A stretch of DNA of 51,601 bases from assembly GCA_903930585.1 (NCBI GenBank), contig CAIYZD010000085.1, positions 1 to 51,601 of the forward strand. Direction: 5' to 3'. This DNA comes from an uncultured Geobacteraceae bacterium (GTDB lineage: Bacteria; Desulfobacterota; Desulfuromonadia; Geobacterales; Pseudopelobacteraceae). The translations under genes and the position numbers were made by a program. Below are positions 24,851 to 34,730 of this stretch, piece by piece (position 1 is the stretch's first letter; each line of letters opens with the position of its first letter). Below the pieces are notes generated by a model that was not told the origin of the DNA, searched no databases, and saw only the letters and a list, made by a program, of their open reading frames with translations.

Positions 24851-25981
24851 TTAAGGCAATACTATCGGGTGTTTAAAGCTGAAAATGGTTCCATCTTCTG
24901 ACGAGGATCTAAAGCTGACCTGGCCGTTTAAATATTTTTCGCCCAGAAGTTTCATTGAATGAGTACCCAACCCCCTCCCCATCAACCCTTTGGTGCTGAA
25001 ATGCTTCTGGAAAATCCTCAGTTGAACTTCTGCGGGGATATACGCATCGTTCCAAACGTCCCAGACAATATCTTTGTCACCAACCGTCGTATTAAGACGT
25101 ACAGTCCCACCTTCCGCAGTCGATTCCAGAGCATTCAACAGCATATTTCCCAATACGCGTGAAATCAGATGAATATCCGTCTGTAGCTTTATATTTTCAT
25201 TCGGCCAATTCTGCTCCAATTTTCTGTTGTTGGATGCCAAATGGTTACATATTATGAGTTCAACTTCGTTTTTTATATCTGTAATATACACATCCTTCAT
25301 TGAAAGGAAGTTCGCGTCATCCTTTTGTTTACTCAAAAACCTCTGTAATGAAACTTCAGAGCAGAGACGTTTTGATGCATTCATAATTCGTAATACCAGA
25401 TCATCGTCTGGCATTCTCATGGCTAATAATTCACTATTTCCCGCAAGCACAGTAAGAATATTGTTAAAATCATGGAAGAAAATATTTTCAAGTGAAGCTA
25501 AGGAGTGTTGATGTGTAATATCTTGAGCAAAAATAAGAATCCATCTTCTACCATCCACCTCTAAAGGGCGCGCCTGGATTGACAAATACTTATCACGTTT
25601 TTCCCCATTCCTGTCGGCGGTGAGAGCGCACGTTTGTTCCGATGGTTTATTCTCATTAATTGCGGACATCATGGCAATCGCTGCACCACAGGTTGTGCAA
25701 TGCGGCGTTGTTCCACAACCACTTGGCAGTTCTGAAGCGTGAATACATTGCAGAGTTTCACCCAACCTGAGCCCCAATACGGTCGAAGCGTCACTGATGC
25801 CTAATGTGTGAAGAAAGGTTTCGTTGAGTCCAACAATCTGGCGGTTTTCGTTGAGTACAATTAAAAGACCACAAGTAGCTTCCAGCAACTTACTCATTAT
25901 TGGACTATTACTGATACTTTCAATTTGACTGGCAAAAATGCGTCGATCCGTTTTTTCTGCAGGTGCAAAGTAGGTTTCCAT
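24851..25981 (-). CDS. Soluble PAS-domain histidine kinase with a Cys-rich PAS insert
   Basis: A 376-residue kinase without TM segments. The PAS domain (residues ~28-155) contains Cys79, Cys89, Cys95 and Cys98 in LQCIHASELPSGCG and PHCTTCGA, a ligand set that could hold a metal, Fe-S cluster or redox disulfide. The H-box has His170 in FFHDFNN. The ATPase domain carries the N-box (NMLLNALESTAEGG) and a short G-box region (GRGLGTHSMKLL). There is no receiver domain, so phosphate must pass to another protein; the OmpR-type regulator two genes downstream has no Asp and is an unlikely acceptor. ATG 25981 has GGAG 6 bases upstream. Confidence 0.9.
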   Translation of the reverse strand: METYFAPAEKTDRRIFASQIESISNSPIMSKLLEATCGLLIVLNENRQIVGLNETFLHTLGISDASTVLGLRLGETLQCIHASELPSGCGTTPHCTTCGAAIAMMSAINENKPSEQTCALTADRNGEKRDKYLSIQARPLEVDGRRWILIFAQDITHQHSLASLENIFFHDFNNILTVLAGNSELLAMRMPDDDLVLRIMNASKRLCSEVSLQRFLSKQKDDANFLSMKDVYITDIKNEVELIICNHLASNNRKLEQNWPNENIKLQTDIHLISRVLGNMLLNALESTAEGGTVRLNTTVGDKDIVWDVWNDAYIPAEVQLRIFQKHFSTKGLMGRGLGTHSMKLLGEKYLNGQVSFRSSSEDGTIFSFKHPIVLP

Positions 25982-26104
25982 ACGGTCTCCAATTACAAAA
26001 AAGGTTTACGACCATCACCCATCAAAATTGCAACGAGATAGTTATTCAGAAGCAACAGGCCTGCAATTTTCACATGTGTATTTATTCGTGAGCATATTCC
26101 TAGT

Positions 26105-26132
26105 GCTATAACACAAATTTTGTATACGTCAA
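26105..26132 (-). promoter_or_regulatory. Candidate promoter of the PAS kinase/PBP unit
   Basis: On the minus strand TTGACG (26127-26132), a 16-base spacer and TATAGC (26105-26110). It is about 125 bases upstream of the kinase start and gives a long leader. Confidence 0.45.
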
Positions 26133-26186
26133 TGCTGTTACGTGTGACATGTCGTCAGGTGTGAGTTTGAAGGCTGAGAACGGGGA

Positions 26187-27671
26187 TCAGCCGGCACTGT
26201 TCAGCTGCTCAAGCTCGCTCATAATAGACCTTTCAATATCTGTGGCCCTTACAAACAAGTTCGTAAACGGCAGATACCTGAAACCGCCTTTAAGAGAATT
26301 CTCTATGACGCTGGTGCCGGCACTGATTTTCTCTTTGACGACTTCCGTTGAAGCCCCAATGGTAATCTGCGTATTTTCGTGCATCATATGTTTGACATTG
26401 ATCTTGGCGTTCCTGTTCGGATATTCCTTGTTCCGGATCGCCACTATCCGGTCGGACAGCGCCTCAATCTCCTCCTTTAGTTTAGTTCTCTCCGAAAGCA
26501 GTACGGAACAATCATATAGCCACTGAACCTTTTCCATCTCTGCCATAATACCGTTGATTTCATTGAGATCAAAATAGCTGTTACCGGCATTGAGAATAGT
26601 GGGAGTTGATGACGATTTGGAACCGATCGTTTTACTTTCGATGCCGCCGAGCGCGATGCAGATGCCACCCATTATCGCCCCCTTGTCGACGACAACCTTC
26701 CCGAGGGCTTTAATGGAGCAGTTGTGAATTTCGACTGCCACAACGACATCTCCGGCACACTCAATCGTAACATCATGCAGGTAGTTTGCGTAGATATTGC
26801 CACCAGCTATGATACAACCTTTGTTGCGGCCATCCATCCCGCAGAAGGTGACGTTGCCGTCAGTGTTGATATTACAGGCTCCAATGTTGCCAAAAACTTT
26901 AACCCCCTTGGTTGCCTTGACATCAAAGTGGTCCCGGATTTCGCCCCGGACATCAACCACTCCCTTGAAGTCAATTATGCCGACCCTGAAATTTACGTTT
27001 CCATGTACTATATATTCGTCTTCCACTGAGATTTCAAATGGCGTCTGCACAAACCGACCTGTAATGGAAGCTATGAGCCGACCTCCATCCACCCGGCGAA
27101 CGTTTCTTCCGATCTTTACCCTCATTGGTTTGCCCGGAACAGGGGGAATGGACCTGCCCAGGATGTTCCTGCCAGGTGTGCCTTCTTCGGCGGGGAAAAC
27201 TATACCGATCTCGTCGTCTTTATTGACGTTGATGAATGTCTGTACTCGGTACATGTTCACGGTACCGTCTTCGTTCTTTAGATCAGCGTCGTCGGCCCTG
27301 GCTTTTATCTCCATACGCTCATCCGCGCCGTGGATGGGTAGGGTTCCGGACGCCACCAACACATCTACCAGCTGTTTTCCCGCTGCGGCACTAATCGCGA
27401 ACCGTTCCAACGCAGTAAGGTCGATCCCTTCGTAGACATTGTACTGTCTCAGGTATGTTTCAAACTCCCCGCGGGTCATCATTGACCCTTTGTCAGTGGG
27501 GATATAGCTACAGTGGCATTTCATTTGATCCGGAGAAATGCGGATGTAGAGGTTGTAACCAAGTTTTCTGATTTCATTACCGGTTACTGACAAGTGGGAT
27601 GTACCTGACACTAAATTTGTCCTTTCAGGTGGGGTTGCGTAACTCTCCGCGAAGGAAATCTTCTCGTACAT
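26187..27671 (-). CDS. DUF342/FapA family protein
   Basis: FapA-family proteins carry a right-handed parallel beta-helix (polymer-forming-like) core. Here it spans residues ~230-370 and reads as successive Gly/Val/Ile-rich turns (VDVRGEIRDHFDVKATKGVKVFG, GNIGACNINTDGNVTFCGMDGR and onward). The core is followed by a coiled-coil region (SVLLSERTKLKEEIEALSDRIVAI) and a short beta tail. The N-terminal domain contains YIRISPDQMKCHCSYIP. The start is uncertain: ATG 27671, ATG 27689 and TTG 27740 are all in frame and none has a good ribosome-binding site. A possible -10 (TTATAC, 27725-27730) favours the two ATGs. Cell function is not established. Confidence 0.8.
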   Translation of the reverse strand: MYEKISFAESYATPPERTNLVSGTSHLSVTGNEIRKLGYNLYIRISPDQMKCHCSYIPTDKGSMMTRGEFETYLRQYNVYEGIDLTALERFAISAAAGKQLVDVLVASGTLPIHGADERMEIKARADDADLKNEDGTVNMYRVQTFINVNKDDEIGIVFPAEEGTPGRNILGRSIPPVPGKPMRVKIGRNVRRVDGGRLIASITGRFVQTPFEISVEDEYIVHGNVNFRVGIIDFKGVVDVRGEIRDHFDVKATKGVKVFGNIGACNINTDGNVTFCGMDGRNKGCIIAGGNIYANYLHDVTIECAGDVVVAVEIHNCSIKALGKVVVDKGAIMGGICIALGGIESKTIGSKSSSTPTILNAGNSYFDLNEINGIMAEMEKVQWLYDCSVLLSERTKLKEEIEALSDRIVAIRNKEYPNRNAKINVKHMMHENTQITIGASTEVVKEKISAGTSVIENSLKGGFRYLPFTNLFVRATDIERSIMSELEQLNSAG

Positions 27672-28020
27672 CGAGAGAAATAAGTGCATCTGCAACTTGA
27701 ATGCTGCATGTATACAAGGAAGGGGTATAATCCACAACAAAAATGGTATGTGACATTCGGGATTATGATTCCGATTTGATTACCAATTCGCAGATAATAT
27801 TAATTCCGGCGTTTCTGAGGGCATCACCTGACCGGACCGACAGTTCAAGATCAGTGACATTACGATAGCAGCATCGTCGCGGTAAAGCTTCTTATTTCTT
27901 GACCGCGCCACAATGTTGTGTAAACCTGTCACGAGTTCCCTGATTACAGCGCAGCGAAGGTCGCCTGATTACGTTGTTGCCTTACCATCTGATAAAGCAC
28001 CGCTTGTTTGAGGTAAAATA
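27672..28020. other. Divergent intergenic region between FapA and a hybrid kinase gene
   Basis: The two flanking genes diverge from here. I see a direct repeat CCTGATTAC (27939-27947 and 27964-27972, 25 bases apart) and a GAGG ribosome-binding site 8 bases before the plus-strand kinase at 28021. On the minus side a weak -10 candidate for FapA lies at 27725-27730. No sigma-54 type site and no gene is visible. Confidence 0.4.
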
Positions 28021-30501
28021 ATGGACTTAAATTCAAATCCGCATACATTATCAGCCGGCGCTTTTAAGTCCAGGTTGCTTACCGGTGTTATCCTCATCAA
28101 TGTTTTTGTTGTTGGCCTCTCCTGCTATTTTTTGCTTCAAAGTAAACGGCAATATATAAAAAAAGTTGAGACTCAGACTCAAAACCTCGTAATTGCCCTC
28201 GAACAGACAATTTCCGGCATCATAGAAAAAACAGATCTTACTCTTCTTGCTATTGCTGACGAAGCGGAAAAAGAATTAATAAACGGTCAAATTAACTGGA
28301 AAACCCTTTGCGAATTTGAAGACCGCCACCATTCGCGTGTTCCCGAAATCGCCAACTTTCAGATTATTCAAGCAAATGGCGATATGATTTCACTTGTAAA
28401 CGGGGAGATAAAAAAACTTACCAATATTGCAGATAGACAGCATTTCATTACACTCAAACAAGAACCATCGGTCGGCCTCGTATTCTCCGAACCCATTTGG
28501 GGTCGTGTAAATAAAAAGTGGATTCTGATTGCCGGGCGCAGAATTAACAATACGGACGGGACCTTTGCCGGAATTGTCCAGGCAACGTTTCCAATAGATT
28601 ATCTGGTTAAAATCTTTTCTTCGTATGAGCTTGGTAAATTAGGCGCCATTACGCTGAGAAGCATGGAATTAAACGTTATCGCCCGGCATCCGGTAGATCA
28701 AAACGGCACTAGCACTATCGGGTCAAAAGTTGTCTCCAAACAGTGGCTCAGCCTTATCAAGAATGGGCAATTGTCTGGCACCTATCGCAATCCGGGAAGT
28801 GTCGATCCTGTCAGTCGTATCTTTTCTTTTCGCAAACTCAGCCGCTATCCGTTCTATGTTAATGCCGGATTAGCCTCTAAAGATTACCTGACTGATTGGT
28901 ACCGTGACGCCGGCTTGACAGCGTCATTTTGTTTACTGTTTACATTAGGTACCCTCTTTTCAGCATGGGTTATGTTGCAAAAGTGGAAGATAGCGTGCCA
29001 ATCCGAACTGGCACTCAAAAACCACAATGAACAGTTGGAAGCTCAAGTATTGAGTCGCACGAGCGAACTTAATATGGCTAATGATCAATTACGGCATGAA
29101 TTGGTTTTGCGCGAAAAGATAGAAACTGACCTGCATGAAAAGGCTTTGCTGTTAGAGGAAGAAATGGCTGAGCACCAGAGGATGAATGAAGCTCTCCAGG
29201 AAAAAACCATTGAGCTTGAAGGTCAGATAGAGGAACGTGAATCTGTCCAGCAAAACCTGGAAGAGCAGACTACGGCACTTGAGGAAGAAATAACGGAGCG
29301 CTTAAGGATTGAAGAAGAGCATTTGCAGCTTGAAGAACAACTACGTCAGTCACAGAAAATGGAAGCAATTGGACTTCTGGCTGGTGGAGTCGCACATGAT
29401 TTTAATAACATTCTTTCGGTAATAATGGGGTACGGTGAACTTCTGACAAATCAGCTTCCGGAAGGTAAATTGCAGGACAACGCGGGGCAGATTTTGAAGG
29501 CGACCGAGCGCGCTGCTGAGCTCACGAAAGGACTTCTGGCATTCAGCAGAAAGCAAAATTTCTATCTGGAACGAACCAATATCAATCAACTGGTGGCTGA
29601 TAATTGTAAATTTCTGAAACGGGTGATTGGCGAAGATATAGAACTGACAACATCATTCCCCACCTCCCAGTTGGTAGTGTCCGTAGACCGGACTCAAATC
29701 CAGCAGGTCCTCATGAACCTGGCGACAAACGCACGTGACGCCATGTTATCTGGCGGAAAACTGACTGTCAGTATTGTCTTAAAAAATATCGATGAAGATT
29801 TTGTTTCACTTCAAGGGTACGGAAATGTAGGGCGTCACGCAGTGATTCGCGTTAGTGATACCGGAACGGGTATGAAAAAGGAAACTGCCGAAAGAATATT
29901 CGAGCCATTCTTTACAACAAAAGAAGAAGGAAAAGGAACCGGGCTTGGTCTTTCTATGATACATGGAACGATTGCCCAGCATAATGGCTTTATCACGTGT
30001 AACAGTGTTCTTGGGCAAGGAACAACCTTCTCCATATATCTCCCACTATGCGATGGGTTTGAGAGTACAGCCGACGCAGTGAACATGGTTGGCAAAGACC
30101 CGCTAAACGGCAGCGAAACAATCCTTTTGGCAGAAGACGATATAATGGTCATGGATATTACAACGCATCATCTTGAGTCCAGAGGTTACAGAGTTCTCCA
30201 GGCCCGTAACGGGGTTGAAGCCGTGGAAATATTCAAAAACCGTGGAGATGAGATAGACCTGGTGATACTTGATGCTATCATGCCCAAGATGACCGGCAAA
30301 CAGGCTTGGGAGTTGATACGCTCCATGCGCCCGGATGTAAAAGCATGCTTTGTCAGTGGATACACCCATGAAGTAATAAGTGGAAAAGTTGCCGTAGACT
30401 ATAGCGTGCCGTTTTTAAGTAAACCAATCAAGCCCGAAACACTTCTAAGAAAAGTACGAGAGATTTTGGATGGAGAGGTAACAAACCATCATACCTCCTA
30501 A
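28021..30501 (+). CDS. Membrane hybrid histidine kinase with extracytoplasmic sensor and C-terminal receiver
   Basis: An 826-residue kinase. TM1 (residues ~20-40) and TM2 (~295-320) bracket a periplasmic Cache-like sensor (IANFQIIQANGDMISLV, WILIAGRRINNTDGTFAGIV). A long coiled coil rich in Glu/Leu (~325-440) leads to the H-box with His459 ([11 protein letters not shown]). The ATPase domain has the N-box ([10 protein letters not shown]) and DTGTGM and [10 protein letters not shown] boxes. A receiver closes the protein, with Asp751 (VILDAIMPKM) and Lys in SKPIKPE. No HPt domain is present. Start ATG 28021 has GAGG 8 bases upstream. It is the only plus-strand kinase in the cluster, and its stop codon overlaps the stop of the convergent kinase by four bases. 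Confidence 0.93.
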   Translation: MDLNSNPHTLSAGAFKSRLLTGVILINVFVVGLSCYFLLQSKRQYIKKVETQTQNLVIALEQTISGIIEKTDLTLLAIADEAEKELINGQINWKTLCEFEDRHHSRVPEIANFQIIQANGDMISLVNGEIKKLTNIADRQHFITLKQEPSVGLVFSEPIWGRVNKKWILIAGRRINNTDGTFAGIVQATFPIDYLVKIFSSYELGKLGAITLRSMELNVIARHPVDQNGTSTIGSKVVSKQWLSLIKNGQLSGTYRNPGSVDPVSRIFSFRKLSRYPFYVNAGLASKDYLTDWYRDAGLTASFCLLFTLGTLFSAWVMLQKWKIACQSELALKNHNEQLEAQVLSRTSELNMANDQLRHELVLREKIETDLHEKALLLEEEMAEHQRMNEALQEKTIELEGQIEERESVQQNLEEQTTALEEEITERLRIEEEHLQLEEQLRQSQKMEAIGLLAGGVAHDFNNILSVIMGYGELLTNQLPEGKLQDNAGQILKATERAAELTKGLLAFSRKQNFYLERTNINQLVADNCKFLKRVIGEDIELTTSFPTSQLVVSVDRTQIQQVLMNLATNARDAMLSGGKLTVSIVLKNIDEDFVSLQGYGNVGRHAVIRVSDTGTGMKKETAERIFEPFFTTKEEGKGTGLGLSMIHGTIAQHNGFITCNSVLGQGTTFSIYLPLCDGFESTADAVNMVGKDPLNGSETILLAEDDIMVMDITTHHLESRGYRVLQARNGVEAVEIFKNRGDEIDLVILDAIMPKMTGKQAWELIRSMRPDVKACFVSGYTHEVISGKVAVDYSVPFLSKPIKPETLLRKVREILDGEVTNHHTS

Positions 30502-33500
30502 GCTATACTGTTGAAATGCTGTGCCAGGGATGTGAGTATACGCTCCATCTCTACTGCACAGAGATCGATGGCAGTTGTACATCGTGATAGTGATGCACCC
30601 TGTTCAAAGGCAGTTTCAAGGTTTTGATACAGCGCTTCCAGTTCCACGGCGCCTATGGTACCGGCGCTGCTTTTAAGCGAATGGGCGAGGCGTTCCGCCG
30701 AATCGATGTCTCCGGCGGCGAAAGCCTCCCGTATGGCGGGCACCGCATTGGACTTGTTGTCGATAAATGAGCGCAGCAGCCACGTATAGATTTTGTTGTT
30801 TCCATCAAGACGTGTCAGGGCACCGGCAACGTCAAGCCCTTCAATAGTTGGTATGTGAACTGACCCGATGCTGATGGTAGTACTTTCTTCCGGCGGTGTC
30901 GTGTGTGATTCATGTTTACCCAGGTATAATGCCATAACACGCAGCAGGTTACGAACATCAATCGGCTTGGTAATATTGGCGTTCATTCCGGCTTTTAAAA
31001 TTTTCTCCCGTTCTTCAAAAAGAGCGTACGCTGTCATGGCAATTATTGGAAGAGAGGAAAACCTTTCATCAGCCCTGATCAGCCTGGTAGCCTCAAAGCC
31101 ATCCATAACCGGCATCTGAATATCCATCAACACGAGGTCATAGGCACTCTCGCCGGCTAAAACCATATCAACCGCTTCCATTCCGTTGACAGCTACATCT
31201 ACAATGATGCCGGTGTCTTTGAGAAGTTCGACAGCCAATAGCCGGTTTACCTCAAAATCCTCAACCAGAAGAATGTGGTAGCCGGAGAAGTCGTGGCTCA
31301 CAGCAGTATCTGTATCCGCTTGAGCAGGTATAATGTCTTCAGCCAGACCGATACTGAACCAGGAGGTGATGCTAAAACTGCTCCCCTGACCCGGTATGCT
31401 CTCACACCAGATTTCACCACCCATCAGTTCCACCAGTTGCTTGCAGATTGACAGACCCAGTCCGGTGCCTCCATAACTGCGGGTGGTGCTTTCATCTGCC
31501 TGTGTGAAAGGTTGAAAGAGATGGTCTATTTTTTCCGCCGGGATGCCTACGCCGGTGTCACGAATAGTAAAAGAAAGGTGCTGGCGTTCATGTTCCTGGT
31601 TCAAAAGCGAGACTTCAAGGACAACTTCACCCCGCTCAGTAAATTTAACAGCATTGTTCAGCAGGTTGAGAATGACCTGACCGAGACGGAAGGGGTCGCC
31701 TTTCAGGCACGGTGCGATATCGGAAGCTATCCTGAGCCAGAGTTGCAGCCCCTTGTCCGCAGCTTTCTGCCGTACCATTTCGGCGATGTTGGCAAGTGTG
31801 GTTTCCAAGATGAAAGGGATCCGTTCCAATTGCAGATGCCCGGCTTCTATCTTTGAAAAATCAAGGATGTCGTTGATAGTGTTCAGCAGTATTTCGCCTG
31901 CGCTGCTTACCTTCCGGACAAAGTCGCGCTGACGGGGCAGCAGTTCCGACTCCAGCAGAAGGGTTGAAAAGCCGATTATGGCGTTCAGAGGTGTACGTAT
32001 CTCATGGCTCATGTTGGATAGGAACTGGCTCTTTGCAGCATTGGCTTTGATTGATAAAGAATGAGCCTCTTTCAGTTCGCTGTTTTTTTCTTTCAGACTT
32101 CGTGAAAATGACTTTATCTCTTCTTCCGCCATTTTTGCTCTGGTTATATCCCAGTTCACACCGATAATGCGTAGTGGTTGACCGGCAGCATCCCGCTGCA
32201 CTTTACCGGCGGCAGATATGTTGTGAGTGGAATAATCAGGCCAGATCACCCGGAAATCTGTTTCATACTCTTTTTCACCGTTCAATGCCATCCGGACATC
32301 CTCGTTAACACGCAAAACATCATCCGGATGCAACAGCGCCGTCCACGCCTCAAATATATTTTCAAAGGTATCAGGTCTGACTCCGTAGAGGAGATACATC
32401 TGATCGTCCCAATGCAGTTTGTTGGTAATGAGGTCATATTCCCAAAAAGCGACACCACCGGCTTTGGCAGATAGTGACAGCTGCTCTTTGGCAGCCTCGG
32501 CATCCGCTTTCGAGCAGTGCAATTCTTCCTCTGCCAGTTTGCGCTCGGTGATATCGGTAATTATCGCCTGTTTGGAGACAGTACCATCCGCATTGTTGAC
32601 GAGTGTGTTATGAATCTCGTACCATCTGCCATCTTTCGGACTCTTGGTTTCCCAATGTACGGATTTACCTTCAAAAACCTGCTCATTAACACACCATGAA
32701 CAGATGGAATCGAGACCATGCAGCGCCTTGAAACAGTATTCTCCGGTTGCATCCCACCCGGTCCGTTCAATCAGATTCCTGTTCATGAATTCTATCCGGT
32801 ACTCAGTGGAACAGACGTACATAAGGCCATCAAAGGAATCAATTATTGAACGATATTTTTTTTCACTCGTCCGCAGCGCCAACTCGCTCTTTTTTCGTTT
32901 GGAGATGTTTCTGCCAATCCCGAAAAGCCTGATTTCTCCGCTAATGGGGTCGGTTACCGGCGACGCATTAGCCGTGTACCAGAGATAGACACCGTCCTTG
33001 CGTCGCACACGATATTCCAGCCCGCCATGTTTTTCACCGGATGTCAGAAGCTGTTTTATAAAGTCTGCGCAGCGATCTACGTCATCAGGGTGAACAAAGG
33101 GCTCAAATGAGTGGCCGATCACTTCGTTCAGCTCATGTCCAAACTCCTGCTGCCATTGGGGCGAGACATATGAGTACCGACCATCCGGTGTCAAGATAAA
33201 CAAGACGTCATTGGCATTTTCGATAAACGAGCTGAAACGCAGCTCGCTTCTCATCAATTCTTCAACTCGTTCTGCAATCTGAGCTTCCAGGGTTTCGTTG
33301 ATCAGCCGGATTTCGTCGTTATTTTTTTGCAGTTGATGTTCCCTGTGCTGTAGTTGGTTCAGCAGCGAATTGAACGCAGCTGCCAGCAGCCCCAGTTCGT
33401 CACCCCGCGTTGTGTCCAGACGCAGTCCGCTGTTTGAATCCTGTTTCGCCACCTCCCTGATCTGCCTGGTGAAAACGGCCAGCGGTCTGGTAATCCAGCG

Positions 33501-34556
33501 CCTGATGACATATAAATAAGCGATCATCAGGATTGCCACCGCCAGCAGGATTGCCCTGATCATGGAATTATCTACGGATCGCGCCTCAACTTTGTAGTCA
33601 TCAAGTGAAGCGGAGGCGCAGATGATCCAGTTCCATTCCTTAATGTGGCGGATCGCGGCGATCTTTTCGACCGGAGTTCGTTCGCCGGGCCCCGCGCTCA
33701 TCCAGTGGTAGCGGATGAATCCTGTTTTTTTCCTGAGGATTTCCCTGACAATATCCCGGCCATTATCAGAGTCTCTGAAATCCGAAGCCTGACGCCCCTC
33801 CAAGGTAGGATGAATCCGCAATATTCCGGCCTCTTTGCTTTCCTGAGCATCAATAGCAAAGAAATAACCGGAAGGGGCAATTTTTGTAGTGCGGATTTTT
33901 TCTTTCAGAAACTTCAAGCTTTCAGAAAAATCAAGCCCGATAAAGAGGACGGCAATGACAGTGCCGTCCGTATCTTGAATCGGCAGGTATTTTGTCATGT
34001 AATCTCTGCCGAATAGTGTCGTCTTGCCGACATACTCCGAGCCCTTGAGCAGCCCGTGATACGCAGGGTTCGTCTTCTCCATGACAGTGCCGAGCGCCCG
34101 GCTGCCACCTTCCATTTTCAGCGAGGTGGCTATGCGGACAAAGTCCTCGCCGGAGCGTACAAAAATAGTACAGGCTGCCGAAGTCACCTGCGTGAATCTG
34201 TCCACGATATCACTGTTCAAATTGAGTGTGGTCGCGCCGCTTCTGAGAATGGGTGTCTGCTTGCCGTGGATGGTCACGGTGTGGGAAGCATCCCGCGTAA
34301 ATTTGCCGGGAAAAGAGGAGCGGAATACGGAGGTCAGCCGGGAGGCGTTGTCGGCAAGTGAGGCGTGATACGAAGATATGTAATTGGCCAGCAACTCTGC
34401 CTGCTGCGAAAGTTCCTGCTCGGCGTGTTGCTCAAATCGGTTATTGATGTCAATCGTCAATAACCTGATGAATACGGCCATGACCAGGACCATCAGCACG
34501 GTTTGTACGATTGAAAGTCGAATCCCGAGTGGAAATGTAACCGATGTCGTATTCAT
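30498..34556 (-). CDS. Multi-PAS hybrid histidine kinase with Cache sensor, receiver and HPt
   Basis: From ATG 34556 (MNTTSVTFPLG) the protein is about 1352 residues. TM1 (~12-32) and TM2 (~315-335) enclose a Cache-type periplasmic sensor. HAMP follows (RRWITRPLAVFTRQI), then three PAS domains (RFSSFIENANDVLFIL; KYRSIIDSFDGLMYV; GGVAFWEYDLITNKL). The H-box has His851 (NMSHEIRTPLN). The ATPase has the N-box NLLNNAVKF and GTGLGLS. The receiver has Asp1145 (LVLMDIQMPVMDG) and the HPt domain His1292 (LAHSLKSSAGTIG), so a full phosphorelay is encoded in one chain. The start overlaps the stop of a receiver remnant as ATGA, and this fits better than a GTG at 34571. The C-terminal half closely resembles that of the NMT1-sensor kinase. 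Confidence 0.92.
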   Translation of the reverse strand: MNTTSVTFPLGIRLSIVQTVLMVLVMAVFIRLLTIDINNRFEQHAEQELSQQAELLANYISSYHASLADNASRLTSVFRSSFPGKFTRDASHTVTIHGKQTPILRSGATTLNLNSDIVDRFTQVTSAACTIFVRSGEDFVRIATSLKMEGGSRALGTVMEKTNPAYHGLLKGSEYVGKTTLFGRDYMTKYLPIQDTDGTVIAVLFIGLDFSESLKFLKEKIRTTKIAPSGYFFAIDAQESKEAGILRIHPTLEGRQASDFRDSDNGRDIVREILRKKTGFIRYHWMSAGPGERTPVEKIAAIRHIKEWNWIICASASLDDYKVEARSVDNSMIRAILLAVAILMIAYLYVIRRWITRPLAVFTRQIREVAKQDSNSGLRLDTTRGDELGLLAAAFNSLLNQLQHREHQLQKNNDEIRLINETLEAQIAERVEELMRSELRFSSFIENANDVLFILTPDGRYSYVSPQWQQEFGHELNEVIGHSFEPFVHPDDVDRCADFIKQLLTSGEKHGGLEYRVRRKDGVYLWYTANASPVTDPISGEIRLFGIGRNISKRKKSELALRTSEKKYRSIIDSFDGLMYVCSTEYRIEFMNRNLIERTGWDATGEYCFKALHGLDSICSWCVNEQVFEGKSVHWETKSPKDGRWYEIHNTLVNNADGTVSKQAIITDITERKLAEEELHCSKADAEAAKEQLSLSAKAGGVAFWEYDLITNKLHWDDQMYLLYGVRPDTFENIFEAWTALLHPDDVLRVNEDVRMALNGEKEYETDFRVIWPDYSTHNISAAGKVQRDAAGQPLRIIGVNWDITRAKMAEEEIKSFSRSLKEKNSELKEAHSLSIKANAAKSQFLSNMSHEIRTPLNAIIGFSTLLLESELLPRQRDFVRKVSSAGEILLNTINDILDFSKIEAGHLQLERIPFILETTLANIAEMVRQKAADKGLQLWLRIASDIAPCLKGDPFRLGQVILNLLNNAVKFTERGEVVLEVSLLNQEHERQHLSFTIRDTGVGIPAEKIDHLFQPFTQADESTTRSYGGTGLGLSICKQLVELMGGEIWCESIPGQGSSFSITSWFSIGLAEDIIPAQADTDTAVSHDFSGYHILLVEDFEVNRLLAVELLKDTGIIVDVAVNGMEAVDMVLAGESAYDLVLMDIQMPVMDGFEATRLIRADERFSSLPIIAMTAYALFEEREKILKAGMNANITKPIDVRNLLRVMALYLGKHESHTTPPEESTTISIGSVHIPTIEGLDVAGALTRLDGNNKIYTWLLRSFIDNKSNAVPAIREAFAAGDIDSAERLAHSLKSSAGTIGAVELEALYQNLETAFEQGASLSRCTTAIDLCAVEMERILTSLAQHFNSIA

Positions 34557-34708
34557 GCCCACAACCTGCACAGCACTCCGCCACAGGTTAAATCCGCCAT
34601 CAATTCTGCAACGACGCTCCTCAGCGGGTTCAGGTCGAGAGGCTTGAAAACCGCCCTATGCGCACGCAGAGAGCGAGTCATGTTGATAAGCATATCCATT
34701 TCCGGCAT
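34553..34708 (-). pseudogene. Remnant of a response-regulator receiver domain
   Basis: A 51-codon frame starting at ATG 34708 reads MPEMDMLINM and later AHRAVFKPLDLNPLRSVV, ending ...LWA. These segments match the loop after the phospho-acceptor site and the Lys-Pro strand/last helix of receiver domains, but about 35 residues between them are missing. The homology continues upstream in frame to about 34744 ([17 protein letters not shown]), where Gly replaces the phospho-acceptor Asp. That part overlaps the end of the preceding kinase gene in another frame. The stop overlaps the start codon of the next kinase (ATGA), so it may still be translated for coupling. It is probably a decayed receiver or leader peptide. 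Confidence 0.6.
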
Positions 34709-34730
34709 GATTACACCAGTTTTGATAAGA

